Part shown: piece after piece, positions 1-7,579 of the stretch
How the letters are laid out: every line of letters starts with the position of its first letter
How positions within the stretch are numbered: position 1 is the stretch's first letter
Source of the DNA: Alphaproteobacteria bacterium UBA3768
GTDB lineage: Bacteria > Pseudomonadota > Alphaproteobacteria > CAAHEQ01 > UBA3637
Assembly (NCBI GenBank): GCA_002372315.1
Contig: DFFU01000012.1
Span: 62,001-126,000, forward strand
Reading direction: 5' to 3'
Length of the DNA stretch: 64,000 nt
The notes under the pieces: model-generated
Database searches by the model: none
Told to the model about the DNA's origin: nothing
What the model saw: only the letters and a program-made list of their open reading frames with translations
Made by a program: the position numbers and the translations under genes

Positions 1-1297
1 CATATGCTGGGTTATCCCACTTCAGATGAACAATATTATCCGATATTTTTCTTAGAACGGCGCAATCAGCTACATTCATACGGCACGCTTTGTGCGTTTT
101 GGAATTTAACGCCATCCAATCCTTCCAATATGGGTGTTGCACATGAAATACGTTGGGATTGGAAACATTGATATATTTATAGGAACCATCAGGTTGTTTT
201 TCAAATACCTCTGGATCATATTTATCCCACTTAATCGTCACACGATTATCAATATAAAATATACTACCTGTGTCACCAGTTGTATAACGAGATATTCTAT
301 TATTATCAGAAAGGACAATAAAGTCTGACCAGTAAGGATGGGATAGCTGTAGGGCATTGTTCATGTTTGGTGGGCAAATTTTGGCATAATAGGTATCCAA
401 AACTTCTTGCGGTACTTGATGATTTTCCCTGTTGGCAGTTGCCATTTTATCCAATAAAAAGCACTTTTCCAACAAAGAGGGATATGAAATTCGAACTGAA
501 TTGGGATCAAAAAAACGGGACAATAATTTTCGGCGGACATTAATAGCGTTCTCGGTCATCTTGATATAATAAGTTTCTGAATTTGTGTGATGTTTACGCA
601 CATAAGTTAAAATATTCCTTATAGACGCTAATCGGGCATCTGCCAATATCATTTGGGCATAAAAATCATAGTCTTCAGCGGATATAAAATCCAAATTGTA
701 ACGGATGTTATGTTGCCTGACAAAGTCTCGACGGAACATAGAAGCAACATTGGGGAAAAAATTGGCAAAACTCATCTCAATCGTATAAAAATTGGGTCCC
801 TTGTCAAACGTGTATGACGAATTGTCGGGATTAACTTTATCAAAAGTATTTTCTTCAAAGAAAAATACTCGCCCTGACATGGCATCTATATCTGGGGTAT
901 CACGCATGAAAGCAACAGATTTTTCCAAACGATCCGGCACAGACCAATCATCAGAATCCATAATGGCAACATAGGTTCCTTTTGCTGCATCCAAACCGCG
1001 TTGACGAGAATAGGATATGCCCTTGTTTTGGGGATTTGTCAAAATCTTAATACGAGAATCCTGATTGGCGTAAGATTTTAAGATTAAAGGCGTTGCATCC
1101 GTTGAACCATCATCGACAATGATAAATTCAAAATTCTTAAATGTTTGATTCAAAATTGATTCAATGGCACGACTCACCAGTTCTTGGCGATTAAAAACAG
1201 GCATGACAACCGATACTGTTGGGGAACGAGTGCAAAGCCATACGCTTCCCCCTATCAAACAGATACAAAAGACAATGAATAAAAATAATCGTTTCAT
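1..1297 (-). CDS. Family 2 glycosyltransferase with C-terminal HPYW repeats (partial)
   Basis: Reads leftward from an ATG at 1297 off the window edge, so about 432 residues are visible and the C-terminus is missing. A hydrophobic N-terminus (residues 1-18) is followed by a GT-A domain of family 2: SVVMPVFNRQE near residue 29, IIVDDGSTD near 59 and the DxD-type motif DSDDW near 113. These enzymes transfer sugars from nucleotide sugars to surface glycans or lipids, usually at the inner face of the membrane. From about residue 310 there is a tandem repeat: HPYWSD...VLS...SRY...IKWD and then HPYWKD...ALN...CRM...LKWD. I do not recognise this module; it could bind glycan. A TATAAT box lies upstream at 1317-1322 on the minus strand, with no clear -35. 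The gene abuts the first array repeat and may or may not belong to the array. Confidence 0.85.
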   Translation of the reverse strand, partial: MKRLFLFIVFCICLIGGSVWLCTRSPTVSVVMPVFNRQELVSRAIESILNQTFKNFEFIIVDDGSTDATPLILKSYANQDSRIKILTNPQNKGISYSRQRGLDAAKGTYVAIMDSDDWSVPDRLEKSVAFMRDTPDIDAMSGRVFFFEENTFDKVNPDNSSYTFDKGPNFYTIEMSFANFFPNVASMFRRDFVRQHNIRYNLDFISAEDYDFYAQMILADARLASIRNILTYVRKHHTNSETYYIKMTENAINVRRKLLSRFFDPNSVRISYPSLLEKCFLLDKMATANRENHQVPQEVLDTYYAKICPPNMNNALQLSHPYWSDFIVLSDNNRISRYTTGDTGSIFYIDNRVTIKWDKYDPEVFEKQPDGSYKYINVSNPNVFHVQHPYWKDWMALNSKTHKACRMNVADCAVLRKISDNIVHLKWDNPAY

Positions 1298-1388
1298 CTG
1301 TATTTTTTCCAATAAGATTATATCAGCATAAATTAAATCAAAAATCAAGAATTATCTGTGATGACAAATGAAAAATTTTATTTTAGGG

Positions 1389-1430
1389 GCACGATTTGGC
1401 TGGGCTCGTCGTGCATTTCCGAGCTAAATT
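1389..1430 (+). repeat. Inter-cassette repeat R1 (right half only)
   Basis: Holds only the right-hand modules of the array repeat: the imperfect hairpin GCACGA...TCGTGC around TTGGCTGG (1389-1414), then the cassette-start sequence TTTCCGAGCTAAATTTA (1416-1432). The left arm and the terminator hairpin found in R2-R8 are absent. This may be the array boundary, comparable to an attI-side junction, or a decayed copy. Confidence 0.7.
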
Positions 1431-1434
1431 TAAG

Positions 1435-1463
1435 TTGAAATAAACTATTATCCGTGCTATAAT
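1435..1463 (+). promoter_or_regulatory. Sigma-70-type promoter of the 88-aa cassette gene
   Basis: TTGAAA (1435-1440), a 17-bp spacer and TATAAT (1458-1463), just inside the cassette after repeat R1 and 26 bp before the start codon. Confidence 0.75.
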
Positions 1464-1489
1464 GAGACGAATAAAGGAAAGGATAAAAA

Positions 1490-1756
1490 ATGAGCAAACC
1501 AATTATTGTCGTGTGTTCCAATCATTGTATTACATCAGATACACAGAAAGCCATTGATGAATTTAATGCAAAACAAAAAAGGTTAAGTGATCCTGCTTAT
1601 TTACGTACACCAGAGGGGAAAAAGGAACTTGCTCTTGAAAAGAAACGAGATGCAAGATTTAAAAAAGAGATGGAAGAATATGACAGATTTATTAGCCGTC
1701 GTTTACATTTTTTTCCTCCTTTTGATGAATACTGCTGTTCTAAAGTAAAAGATTAG
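1490..1756 (+). CDS. Hypothetical 88-aa cassette protein
   Basis: ATG at 1490 is preceded by a GGAAAGGA-type ribosome binding site (about 1475-1482) and by its own promoter. The product is hydrophilic and charged, with a lysine/glutamate-rich centre (residues 25-62) likely to be helical, and a C-terminus with two adjacent cysteines. There is no signal peptide, membrane segment or known motif. It is alone between array repeats R1 and R2. The function is unknown; its position makes it array cargo. Reality as a gene is supported by the promoter and SD site. Confidence 0.65.
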   Translation: MSKPIIVVCSNHCITSDTQKAIDEFNAKQKRLSDPAYLRTPEGKKELALEKKRDARFKKEMEEYDRFISRRLHFFPPFDEYCCSKVKD

Positions 1757-1816
1757 TGGTTTGAATTTCAAAATATTTCCAATAGATGAATATTAAAAAT
1801 AAAAAAAAATTGTCCT

Positions 1817-1960
1817 ATTAGTTTGAAATAAGGTATTTTTAAGCATTTTCCAAAAGCTCTGTTCCGAGCCGCAATAAGCGCTTGGAAATAAAAGAAAAAG
1901 TCGCCATATTTGACGACTTGCACAATTTGGCTGGGGGCATCTTGTTATACACGGACTTAC
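1817..1960 (+). repeat. Inter-cassette repeat R2
   Basis: Left arm TTAGTTTGAAAT (about 1819-1830), partly complementary (allowing G-U pairs) to the internal arm GTTCCGAGCC (1861-1870). Next come a conserved tract (1871-1897), a leftward terminator hairpin (1898-1919), the core around TTGGCTGG (about 1920-1943) and the next cassette's start TATACACGGACTTA (1946-1959). The left arm pairs with the start of the preceding cassette (TTTCCGAGCTAA in R1), mostly through transition differences. Confidence 0.75.
1891..1919 (-). terminator. Leftward terminator in R2
   Basis: On the minus strand, stem AAGTCG/CGACTT (1898-1919) is followed by a T-rich tract. It would end transcription of the minus-strand glycosyltransferase to its right. 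Confidence 0.7.
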
Positions 1961-1976
1961 TGCGATATTTATATCA

Positions 1977-2927
1977 TCAATCTTTACACATTTTTTCTTT
2001 CAAGATTCTGAAAAATAACTGTGTTTTAGAGAAGTTTTTTTTCTTTTCTAACTCCGGCTTTTGAGTTTTTTTTACACTTTTAATAATCGGCTGAATATGA
2101 CTGGACATATACTTTCGTAAATGTCGAGACATCCAAAATCGAAATATCAATAGTGTCAATAAATCGGGATTAAGGTAAGTAGAAAATATCAATTGATGCA
2201 TTTCTGGTTTTTGTTTAAAAGTTTTATCAACCTCTTTTAATACTTTACAAAAATCATTGATTTTTTGCTCTGTATTATTACTGCGCATAATAGAATTATT
2301 ACCAGTTCGATATAAATAAGTCACATCAGGAGTCAATGCACAGGAGCGTGCGTTCGAAAAAATTTCCAAAGTAAAAGCTGTATCTTCATAATACACCCTC
2401 GGTAAAAAACGACTTTTCCCTATAACATCTCTCTTAAACAACTTATTCCAAACCGTAATTGGCGTCTTTGGGGGTCTTTGTGCAAAACAACTAATTGGAT
2501 CTTTTTCCAAGAAAAAAACACCCGTAAGTTTTCTTTCATCTTTAACACTTGGATTTTTTAACTTTTTATATTTTCCACCGATAATATCTGCATTCGTTTT
2601 TTTTGCGATATCTATAAATTTGGATAGCGCCTCTCTATGAAGTAAATCATCACTATCCATAAAAAATACATATTTTCCTGTTGCTAAATCAATTCCTACA
2701 TTTCGGGCATTTCCAACGCCATGACATTCTGTCGTTTTTATTTTTATGCGCATGTCCTTTTTGGCATACTCTTTTAGAATTTGGCCTGAGTTATCACAAC
2801 TACCATCATTAATACAAATAATTTCAATGTTTTTATGGGATTGATTCAAAAGAGAATTTAAACACTCTCCTAAATATTTAGATGAGTTATGGACAGGAAC
2901 AATAACCGAAATATCAGGAGCAAGCAT
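1977..2927 (-). CDS. Family 2 glycosyltransferase (array cargo)
   Basis: 316 residues, a GT-A family 2 glycosyltransferase of the EpsJ/WcaA type. ISVIVPVHNSSKYL is near residue 6, IICINDGSCDNSG near 36, the GVGNARNVGID stretch near 70, and the DxD-type motif FFMDSDD near 88. The domain ends near 220; the last 100 residues are basic and lysine-rich. The predicted role is adding a sugar to a capsule, O-antigen or similar glycan at the inner membrane. It is the only gene between repeats R2 and R3, with its own promoter at 2964-2991. A possible AAGG ribosome site sits about 13 bases from the ATG at 2927, which is long. Its stop codon lies within 20 bp of R2. Confidence 0.88.
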   Translation of the reverse strand: MLAPDISVIVPVHNSSKYLGECLNSLLNQSHKNIEIICINDGSCDNSGQILKEYAKKDMRIKIKTTECHGVGNARNVGIDLATGKYVFFMDSDDLLHREALSKFIDIAKKTNADIIGGKYKKLKNPSVKDERKLTGVFFLEKDPISCFAQRPPKTPITVWNKLFKRDVIGKSRFLPRVYYEDTAFTLEIFSNARSCALTPDVTYLYRTGNNSIMRSNNTEQKINDFCKVLKEVDKTFKQKPEMHQLIFSTYLNPDLLTLLIFRFWMSRHLRKYMSSHIQPIIKSVKKTQKPELEKKKNFSKTQLFFRILKEKMCKD

Positions 2928-2963
2928 AATATTACATTTACCTTTTAACAGAAAGAGAAATTT

Positions 2964-2991
2964 GTTATACCATTTTTGTATGAAAAGTCAA
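2964..2991 (-). promoter_or_regulatory. Promoter of the array glycosyltransferase
   Basis: Minus strand TTGACT (2991-2986), 16-bp spacer, TATAAC (2969-2964), upstream of the ATG at 2927. Confidence 0.65.
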
Positions 2992-3007
2992 GAATTTTTC
3001 TGATTTA

Positions 3008-3149
3008 TGAGTCCGTGTAAGTGCTATTTTTAGCCTATTTTGATAGGGGCAACACGGACTCGTATAAGTGATTTATTTTAAAAGAAAAAGTGCCAATTTT
3101 TGGCACCCTTCAAGACTTGCTGGAGTCATCTTGCATGGTACGGACTAGT
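3008..3149 (+). repeat. Inter-cassette repeat R3
   Basis: Left arm GAGTCCGTGTAA (about 3009-3020), complementary internal arm ACACGGACTC (3052-3061), terminator hairpin GTGCC/GGCAC (3090-3106), core with CAAGA/TCTTG replacing the usual CACGA/TCGTG around TTGCTGG (3111-3133), and the next cassette's start TACGGACTAG (about 3139-3148). The left arm matches the reverse complement of the preceding cassette's start in R2. Confidence 0.78.
3082..3106 (-). terminator. Leftward terminator in R3
   Basis: Minus strand stem GTGCCA/TGGCAC (3090-3106) followed by a T-rich tract. The stem differs from that of R2, R4, R5 and R8 on both sides, so pairing is kept while sequence changes. Confidence 0.72.
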
Positions 3150-3150
3150 T

Positions 3151-4131
3151 TTATTCATGAGTATTAATACGTTCTAATTGCTGCACAGGTGCACCTACTT
3201 TAATCCGCCGAAATGATGGAACTGTTTTTTTATGAATTATTTGTAAAGGTTGATTTGGATTAACCACTTTTACTTCTGGAATTTCAAAATAAGTGCGTTG
3301 TTCAGAGGGTAAAATCGGAATTGTCCATCCAACCCCTCTAATTGGTTTAGTTGGATCAAATAAAGTATAAATTGCTTTTCCTAAGGAATTCTGTTGTCGT
3401 GCAAAATCATAAGATTTTTGAACAGCCCCAAACAATTGATGAAAATGGCGTGGATATTTTTCCCGAAATCCATATATTCCATTTAATAATTCAAATGAAC
3501 CTGTGCATACTGAGGTTCCGCCCAAATGTGTCCCACCCACTGTATGGATACCATCTCCAGCGTCCTTCCCTTCCTTTTCCTGAAAATTTACAATATCATC
3601 ATTTTCATGCCAACGAACATCAATAAAATCGTTTTCATCCACCTTAGCATTTTTATGTAATGGCCACAATAAAAGAGCATATTCAATTTTGTCAGCATAA
3701 ATTGTTGGGCGGTTTAGATTATTTCCCAATAATTTTTGCTTCATTACTTGTGGTGTTTGAATAGATTCTTTTGGCCATTCAATATACATCAAACGAGTCA
3801 TTGCTGCTCGATACTTAATTCCGTTATCCATGGATACTAGGGCTACAAAGGGTTTGCCTTCCATAGCAAGCGTATATTGTGTCGGATTAGCAAGAGGATA
3901 TTTGATAAAATCACCTATTAGTTTTTCTTCTAACTCCAGATTAGGTTTTAAGCGAAAAATGCTTTTTACTTGAGCAGGTTGTGCTACTTTTATAGCAAAA
4001 AAATATTCTTCGGCACGTTTTGCCCGTTCGGCATCAGCCTGTTTTTTCTTTTCCTTTTGTTCTTTTTGAAAATCGCTGATATTTTGTTTTAAGGATTTTT
4101 CAACAGACTTAAATAAATCATCATCATTCAT
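3151..4131 (-). CDS. Unknown 326-aa cassette protein
   Basis: ATG at 4131 follows a GAAGGGTTT-type ribosome site and a consensus promoter. Residues 1-42 are a highly charged Lys/Glu/Gln-rich segment, probably a coiled coil. The rest looks like a compact soluble domain rich in aromatic residues and prolines. Short notable stretches are VGGTHLGGTSVCTGSFELL near residue 200 and RGVGWTIP near 268. There is no signal peptide or membrane helix. I do not recognise a family. It is the sole gene between repeats R3 and R4 on the minus strand, ending 2 bp from R3. As array cargo it could be a defence or surface-related factor, but nothing in the sequence shows this. Confidence 0.7.
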   Translation of the reverse strand: MNDDDLFKSVEKSLKQNISDFQKEQKEKKKQADAERAKRAEEYFFAIKVAQPAQVKSIFRLKPNLELEEKLIGDFIKYPLANPTQYTLAMEGKPFVALVSMDNGIKYRAAMTRLMYIEWPKESIQTPQVMKQKLLGNNLNRPTIYADKIEYALLLWPLHKNAKVDENDFIDVRWHENDDIVNFQEKEGKDAGDGIHTVGGTHLGGTSVCTGSFELLNGIYGFREKYPRHFHQLFGAVQKSYDFARQQNSLGKAIYTLFDPTKPIRGVGWTIPILPSEQRTYFEIPEVKVVNPNQPLQIIHKKTVPSFRRIKVGAPVQQLERINTHE

Positions 4132-4158
4132 GTTTATAAACCCTTCATAATTGAATTT

Positions 4159-4187
4159 ATTTTACATACTTTTACAGCAAATGTCAA
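4159..4187 (-). promoter_or_regulatory. Promoter of the 326-aa cassette gene
   Basis: Minus strand TTGACA (4187-4182), 17-bp spacer, TAAAAT (4164-4159), 28 bp before the start codon. Confidence 0.78.
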
Positions 4188-4253
4188 ATAATCTAGGATG
4201 ATTTTTGTATTTTCCAAGATACAGATATTGAAAACAAAGGAAATTTCAATATA

Positions 4254-4398
4254 ACTAGTCCGTGTAAGTGGAAAATGTGGCCTTTTTTATATCCTCTCAC
4301 ACGGACTTTTATAACAGCATGAAAATAAAAGAAAAAGTCGCCACTTTTGACGACTCTCACAACTTGGCTGGACTCGTCGTGCTATACACGGACTAAAA
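4254..4398 (+). repeat. Inter-cassette repeat R4
   Basis: Left arm ACTAGTCCGTGTA (4254-4266) complementary to the preceding cassette start (TACGGACTAG in R3), internal arm CACACGGACTTT (about 4299-4310), terminator hairpin (4336-4355), core CACAAC...GTCGTG around TTGGCTGG (4358-4381), and the next cassette's start TATACACGGACTA (4384-4396). Bases 4256-4382 are identical over 127 bp to 5291-5417 in R5. Confidence 0.82.
4327..4355 (-). terminator. Leftward terminator in R4
   Basis: Minus strand stem AGTCG/CGACT (4336-4355) followed by a T-rich tract (4327-4335). Confidence 0.68.
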
Positions 4399-4402
4399 AT
4401 TG

Positions 4403-4431
4403 TTGCAATCAATGAATAAATAGTTTAATAT
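4403..4431 (+). promoter_or_regulatory. Promoter of the cassette methyltransferase
   Basis: TTGCAA (4403-4408), 17-bp spacer, TAATAT (4426-4431), 22 bp before the ATG at 4454. Confidence 0.68.
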
Positions 4432-4453
4432 CCGTCTATGGAGGTAGTAGGAG

Positions 4454-5245
4454 ATGACCACTAATAAATATAAAGACATCATTTTGAATAAGTACGCTGA
4501 TTGTGATGAAGATTCACGCTTAATAAAAGATCGTGCACATAATATTGAATATCTAACAACAATGCATTATATTCAAAAATTCTTAAAACCTGGGGCGAAG
4601 ATATTGGAAGTTGGTGCAGGAACAGGGCGTTATTCTATTGCCTTAGCTAAAATGGGATATAACGTCACTGCTGTTGATTTAACTCCTAGATATGTTGAAA
4701 TAATGAAACGTAAAAGTCGTAGACTTAAAAATTTTCAATGTATGGTAGCTGATGCGTTGGATTTAAGTATGTTTAAAAATAATTCTTTTGATATTGTCCT
4801 TAATCTTGGACCGATGTATCATCTGTTTACCCTAAAAGATAAAAAACAAGCAATTAAGGAAACGTTGCGTGTGGCTAAGAAAAATGCTGTTTGCATGTTT
4901 GCTTACCTTTCTCACAGTTCAATAATGCTCAGTTATGGTCTAATCAAAAATCATGTTTCTGAGGTAGTTTCTTGTGTAGATAAAACTGGTCGAATCAAAG
5001 ATATTCCAGAAAAAGTTTTTGCAGCTTTTTATGTGGAAGATTTTAAAAAATTATTTTTACAAACAAATACGAAATATATTGTAAATGTCGCCACAGATGG
5101 TATTGCTCCAGCAATGAGTGAAAAGATTGAGCAATTATCAAAGAAGGACTATCAAGCATTTTTAAATTGGCGTTTTATGACATGTGAACGTTTAGATCAA
5201 CAGGGACTTAGTTCACATTTGCTTTATGTTTGTAAGAAAAACTAA
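4454..5245 (+). CDS. Class I SAM-dependent methyltransferase
   Basis: 263 residues with a Rossmann-fold class I methyltransferase core. Motif I is ILEVGAGTGRYSIALA near residue 49. The acidic end of beta-2 is AVDLTPRYVE near 74, and post-motifs include ADALDLSMF near 97 and FDIVLNLGPMYHL near 114. The enzyme uses S-adenosylmethionine; the substrate cannot be told from sequence, though small-molecule or glycan-linked substrates are common for stand-alone members. ATG at 4454 has a GGAGGTAGTAGGAG ribosome site. It lies between R4 and R5, two repeats that share 127 identical bases, so this unit looks like the most recently acquired or duplicated part of the array. Confidence 0.88.
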   Translation: MTTNKYKDIILNKYADCDEDSRLIKDRAHNIEYLTTMHYIQKFLKPGAKILEVGAGTGRYSIALAKMGYNVTAVDLTPRYVEIMKRKSRRLKNFQCMVADALDLSMFKNNSFDIVLNLGPMYHLFTLKDKKQAIKETLRVAKKNAVCMFAYLSHSSIMLSYGLIKNHVSEVVSCVDKTGRIKDIPEKVFAAFYVEDFKKLFLQTNTKYIVNVATDGIAPAMSEKIEQLSKKDYQAFLNWRFMTCERLDQQGLSSHLLYVCKKN

Positions 5246-5287
5246 TACAAAAAGACATAATTATTAAAATCAAAGGATTATTTCAAA

Positions 5288-5431
5288 TTTTAGTCCGTGT
5301 AAGTGGAAAATGTGGCCTTTTTTATATCCTCTCACACGGACTTTTATAACAGCATGAAAATAAAAGAAAAAGTCGCCACTTTTGACGACTCTCACAACTT
5401 GGCTGGACTCGTCGTGCAATTTCCGAGCCGA
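5288..5431 (+). repeat. Inter-cassette repeat R5
   Basis: Left arm TTTTAGTCCGTGTA (5288-5301) is the reverse complement of the methyltransferase cassette start (TACACGGACTAAAA at 4387-4400). Identity with R4 covers 5291-5417. The next cassette start differs: TTTCCGAGCCG (5420-5430). So the repeat body is shared while the outer arm follows the neighbouring gene. Confidence 0.82.
5362..5390 (-). terminator. Leftward terminator in R5
   Basis: Minus strand stem AGTCG/CGACT (5371-5390) followed by a T-rich tract; identical to R4. Confidence 0.68.
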
Positions 5432-5443
5432 TTTCATACTATA

Positions 5444-5472
5444 TTGACATCTGAAATAATTACTGATAAAGT
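5444..5472 (+). promoter_or_regulatory. Promoter of the NADAR cassette gene
   Basis: TTGACA (5444-5449), 17-bp spacer, TAAAGT (5467-5472), 20 bp before the ATG at 5493. Confidence 0.7.
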
Positions 5473-5492
5473 ATTTTTGAAAGGTTTCTATA

Positions 5493-5951
5493 ATGCCAAA
5501 AGAAATAAGATTTTGTACTCCAAAAGGGGAATATTGGTTTTTATCGCCACTGGCTGCTTTTCCAATAAAAATGACAGTGGATGATGCAGATTATATTTTT
5601 CCAAGCGTTGAACATTACTATCAAGCGATGAAATTTTATGCCTCAGATAAAAGATTTGATGTTATTTTAAAATTAAAAAATCCTGATGAAGCTCGATTGC
5701 TTACCAAAACAGTAGAATATAAAATAAATCGCAGGAAAGATTTTGATATCAACAAATTTAATATTATGGAAAAAGCTTTATATGCTAAATTTATTCAAAA
5801 TCCTGATGCAGCAGAATTGTTAAAATCCACGGGTGATGCAATATTGATTAAATCATGCCCTGTATGTTATAAATGTGGATTTGGTGAAGGAAGTGGCATG
5901 AATCGCATGGGCAAAGTTTTGATGAAAATCAGGTCAGAAATTCAAAAATAA
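5493..5951 (+). CDS. NADAR-family (YbiA/RibX-like) protein
   Basis: 152 residues matching the NADAR family. Hallmarks are FPSVEHYYQAMKF near residue 35, the N-terminal glycine/proline-rich start with FLSPLAAFPI near residue 15, and a C-terminal helical region. Family members are N-glycosidases acting on riboflavin-pathway intermediates or removing ADP-ribose from nucleobases; several are linked to NAD metabolism and phage defence. The product is cytosolic. The start at 5493 follows GAAAGG and a consensus promoter. A longer open frame from 5303 in another phase is only the repeat being read through. It sits alone between R5 and R6 as array cargo with no DarT-like partner visible. The activity on DNA versus metabolites is not resolvable here. 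Confidence 0.85.
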   Translation: MPKEIRFCTPKGEYWFLSPLAAFPIKMTVDDADYIFPSVEHYYQAMKFYASDKRFDVILKLKNPDEARLLTKTVEYKINRRKDFDINKFNIMEKALYAKFIQNPDAAELLKSTGDAILIKSCPVCYKCGFGEGSGMNRMGKVLMKIRSEIQK

Positions 5952-5960
5952 AATGTACTC

Positions 5961-6197
5961 ATGGTTCGAGCCAAATCAAAAAATGAGCTATTTTTAAATT
6001 TTGTGTTCGAACTAGAATAAATGCTTACGAATAAAAGAAAAAACGTCCATAAAGGACGTTTGTGCCAATTCCGACATCAATTCGCCTACATTTCCATTTG
6101 GCTCATTGTGTCTCATTGCTTTGCGCACAAAAATAATTCACTGGATTATTTTTGTTTTGCTCAGTGGCTGGAGTCGTCGTGCAATGTATGAGCTAAC
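5961..6197 (+). repeat. Inter-cassette repeat R6 (expanded)
   Basis: Left arm TGGTTCGAGCC (5962-5972), internal arm GTTCGAACTA (6005-6014), terminator hairpin (6041-6061), then about 100 extra bases including an AAAAATAAT/ATTATTTTT hairpin (6129-6153), then the core end GTGGCTGGAGTCGTCGTGC and the next cassette start TATGAGCTAA (6187-6196). Confidence 0.72.
6032..6061 (-). terminator. Leftward terminator in R6
   Basis: Minus strand stem AACGTCC/GGACGTT (6041-6061) followed by a T-rich tract; a third stem sequence in the same position as in other repeats. It would end the minus-strand MORN-like gene. Confidence 0.72.
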
Positions 6198-6238
6198 TAT
6201 TCAGGTGAGCAACAGAAAACGAAAAAATTATTCTAAAA

Positions 6239-7213
6239 CTAACGAGAATTGTTTCCAGCATCATTGGCACGTCTACTGGCACCTTTACGCGACTCTTGTA
6301 AGATGGTTACTGCTTTTCGAACATCAAAACGGTCTTCTTTGTGCAAATAACCCGTACAATAACCTTTGCGAGGTACTTGCGTTGGCCATTTTGCATTTGG
6401 ACTCTTGATGTTTTCAATATTCTTCTTAGAAACTGCCTTGTATGATTTTAACAATGTTTCTTTCATTGATTTTCTTTCAGCTGTTGGTTTTAATGACTTA
6501 GGACCTTTCATGAGAGCTTCAATCCTTTCATTAAACTCTCTCCTTATCAAATCTTGTAACTTATATTCTCCTCTGCCAGCAGTAAATTTATAACCTTCAT
6601 CCAAAAGCGATGTATTACCCCCAGTAAGCGATCCATCCCAAGTATAATCAAAAGGAGTACTTTTATGCCCGTACTCACTGACCCAAAGACCTTTTCGCTT
6701 TAATTTTCCACCTTCTGTAAATTCTTCGTAGATATTAGTAGGGCAATGATGTCGTTGTTTAACTAAACCATTCGAATGATACGTTGTTTCCGTTTGTGTT
6801 TCCGGATCATATCTGTATTCAAAAATCGGTCGCCCTTCAGCGTCCCATTTGGATATATGTCTACCATAGTTGTCCGTATTACGTACAGACAAACTTGCAA
6901 TTTTACCATTTGGATGGTATTCCGCATATTCTTCTCTTCCCGGTTGTGATAAGCTAGAACGTTCTAAAGAGCCATCTTTACGGTAATACGCATATTCATC
7001 TCTTTCCCGTTGTACTAGTTTAGAAGCTTTCAAAGATCCATCTTCACGGTAATTTAATTCATAACTATCACCATTCTCATAAAAGAAATGAATGGCTTGA
7101 GGTACTTTCTTTTCAAAAAATGCCAAAAACGACTTTTTAGGGTAATACTGAACCCTTACTTTCACCTTACCCGATAATGTTTGTGTAATGGTTGTATCAA
7201 AATATTTTTTCAT
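6239..7213 (-). CDS. MORN-like repeat protein (array cargo)
   Basis: 324 residues, start ATG at 7213 with a perfect AGGAGG six bases upstream. Residues 35-180 contain about six imperfect 20-24-residue repeats of the MORN_2 type, with cores such as YRKDGSLERS, YHPNGKIAS, WDAEGRPIF, YHSNGLVKQ and FTEGGKLKRKG. Such repeats form beta-hairpin solenoids and occur in YwqK-type antitoxin-like and surface proteins. The last 120 residues are basic and helical, without a known motif. There is no signal peptide, so the protein is probably cytosolic or exported by another route. It is the only gene between R6 and R7. The function is unknown. Confidence 0.75.
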   Translation of the reverse strand: MKKYFDTTITQTLSGKVKVRVQYYPKKSFLAFFEKKVPQAIHFFYENGDSYELNYREDGSLKASKLVQRERDEYAYYRKDGSLERSSLSQPGREEYAEYHPNGKIASLSVRNTDNYGRHISKWDAEGRPIFEYRYDPETQTETTYHSNGLVKQRHHCPTNIYEEFTEGGKLKRKGLWVSEYGHKSTPFDYTWDGSLTGGNTSLLDEGYKFTAGRGEYKLQDLIRREFNERIEALMKGPKSLKPTAERKSMKETLLKSYKAVSKKNIENIKSPNAKWPTQVPRKGYCTGYLHKEDRFDVRKAVTILQESRKGASRRANDAGNNSR

Positions 7214-7242
7214 AAATACCTCCTATCATATTAGATACTAAT

Positions 7243-7271
7243 ATTATATATGAATGCATATTTCCTGTCAA
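7243..7271 (-). promoter_or_regulatory. Promoter of the MORN-like gene
   Basis: Minus strand TTGACA (7271-7266), 17-bp spacer, TATAAT (7248-7243): a full consensus promoter 29 bp before the ATG. Confidence 0.85.
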
Positions 7272-7388
7272 GTTTTTTTTATCCCAGATATTGGGAAATA
7301 AGATTTTTTGACTTTTTAGCTCAGAGCGGGTCGTTTTTGGGCGTTTTCTAAAATCTTTGTTCCGAGCCACGATAAGCGCTTAGAAACA

Positions 7389-7413
7389 AAAGAAAAAAGG
7401 TCCTTTATGGACG
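7389..7413 (-). terminator. Leftward terminator in R7
   Basis: Minus strand stem GTCC/GGAC (7400-7412) followed by a T-rich tract; short stem, so weaker than its counterparts. Confidence 0.5.
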
Positions 7414-7548
7414 CTTGCACGATTTGGCTGGGGTGGCTGATTGCTCACTTCGCTCGTCCTCACGATATTCGGACCGCCTTTGGCGTCGTTCGCTACGCTC
7501 ACCGAACCAACTCTTTCGTTGGGCCGATTCCAACGTACCCTTAGCCAT

Positions 7549-7579
7549 CAAAAAACCGCCCACATGGGCGGATTTTTTT
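7549..7579. terminator. Bidirectional terminator within R7
   Basis: Perfect stem CCGCCC/GGGCGG (7556-7571) with an A run before and a T run after, so it works in both directions. It isolates the 80-aa gene from its left neighbour. Confidence 0.75.

Noticed and set aside
1882..5584. Similar open frames at 1882-2064 and 5303-5584 starting with the same peptide (KEKVA.FDD..NLAG)
   Set aside because: They are the array repeats R2 and R5 read as protein. The similarity is that of the repeat DNA, and no promoter or ribosome site supports translation.
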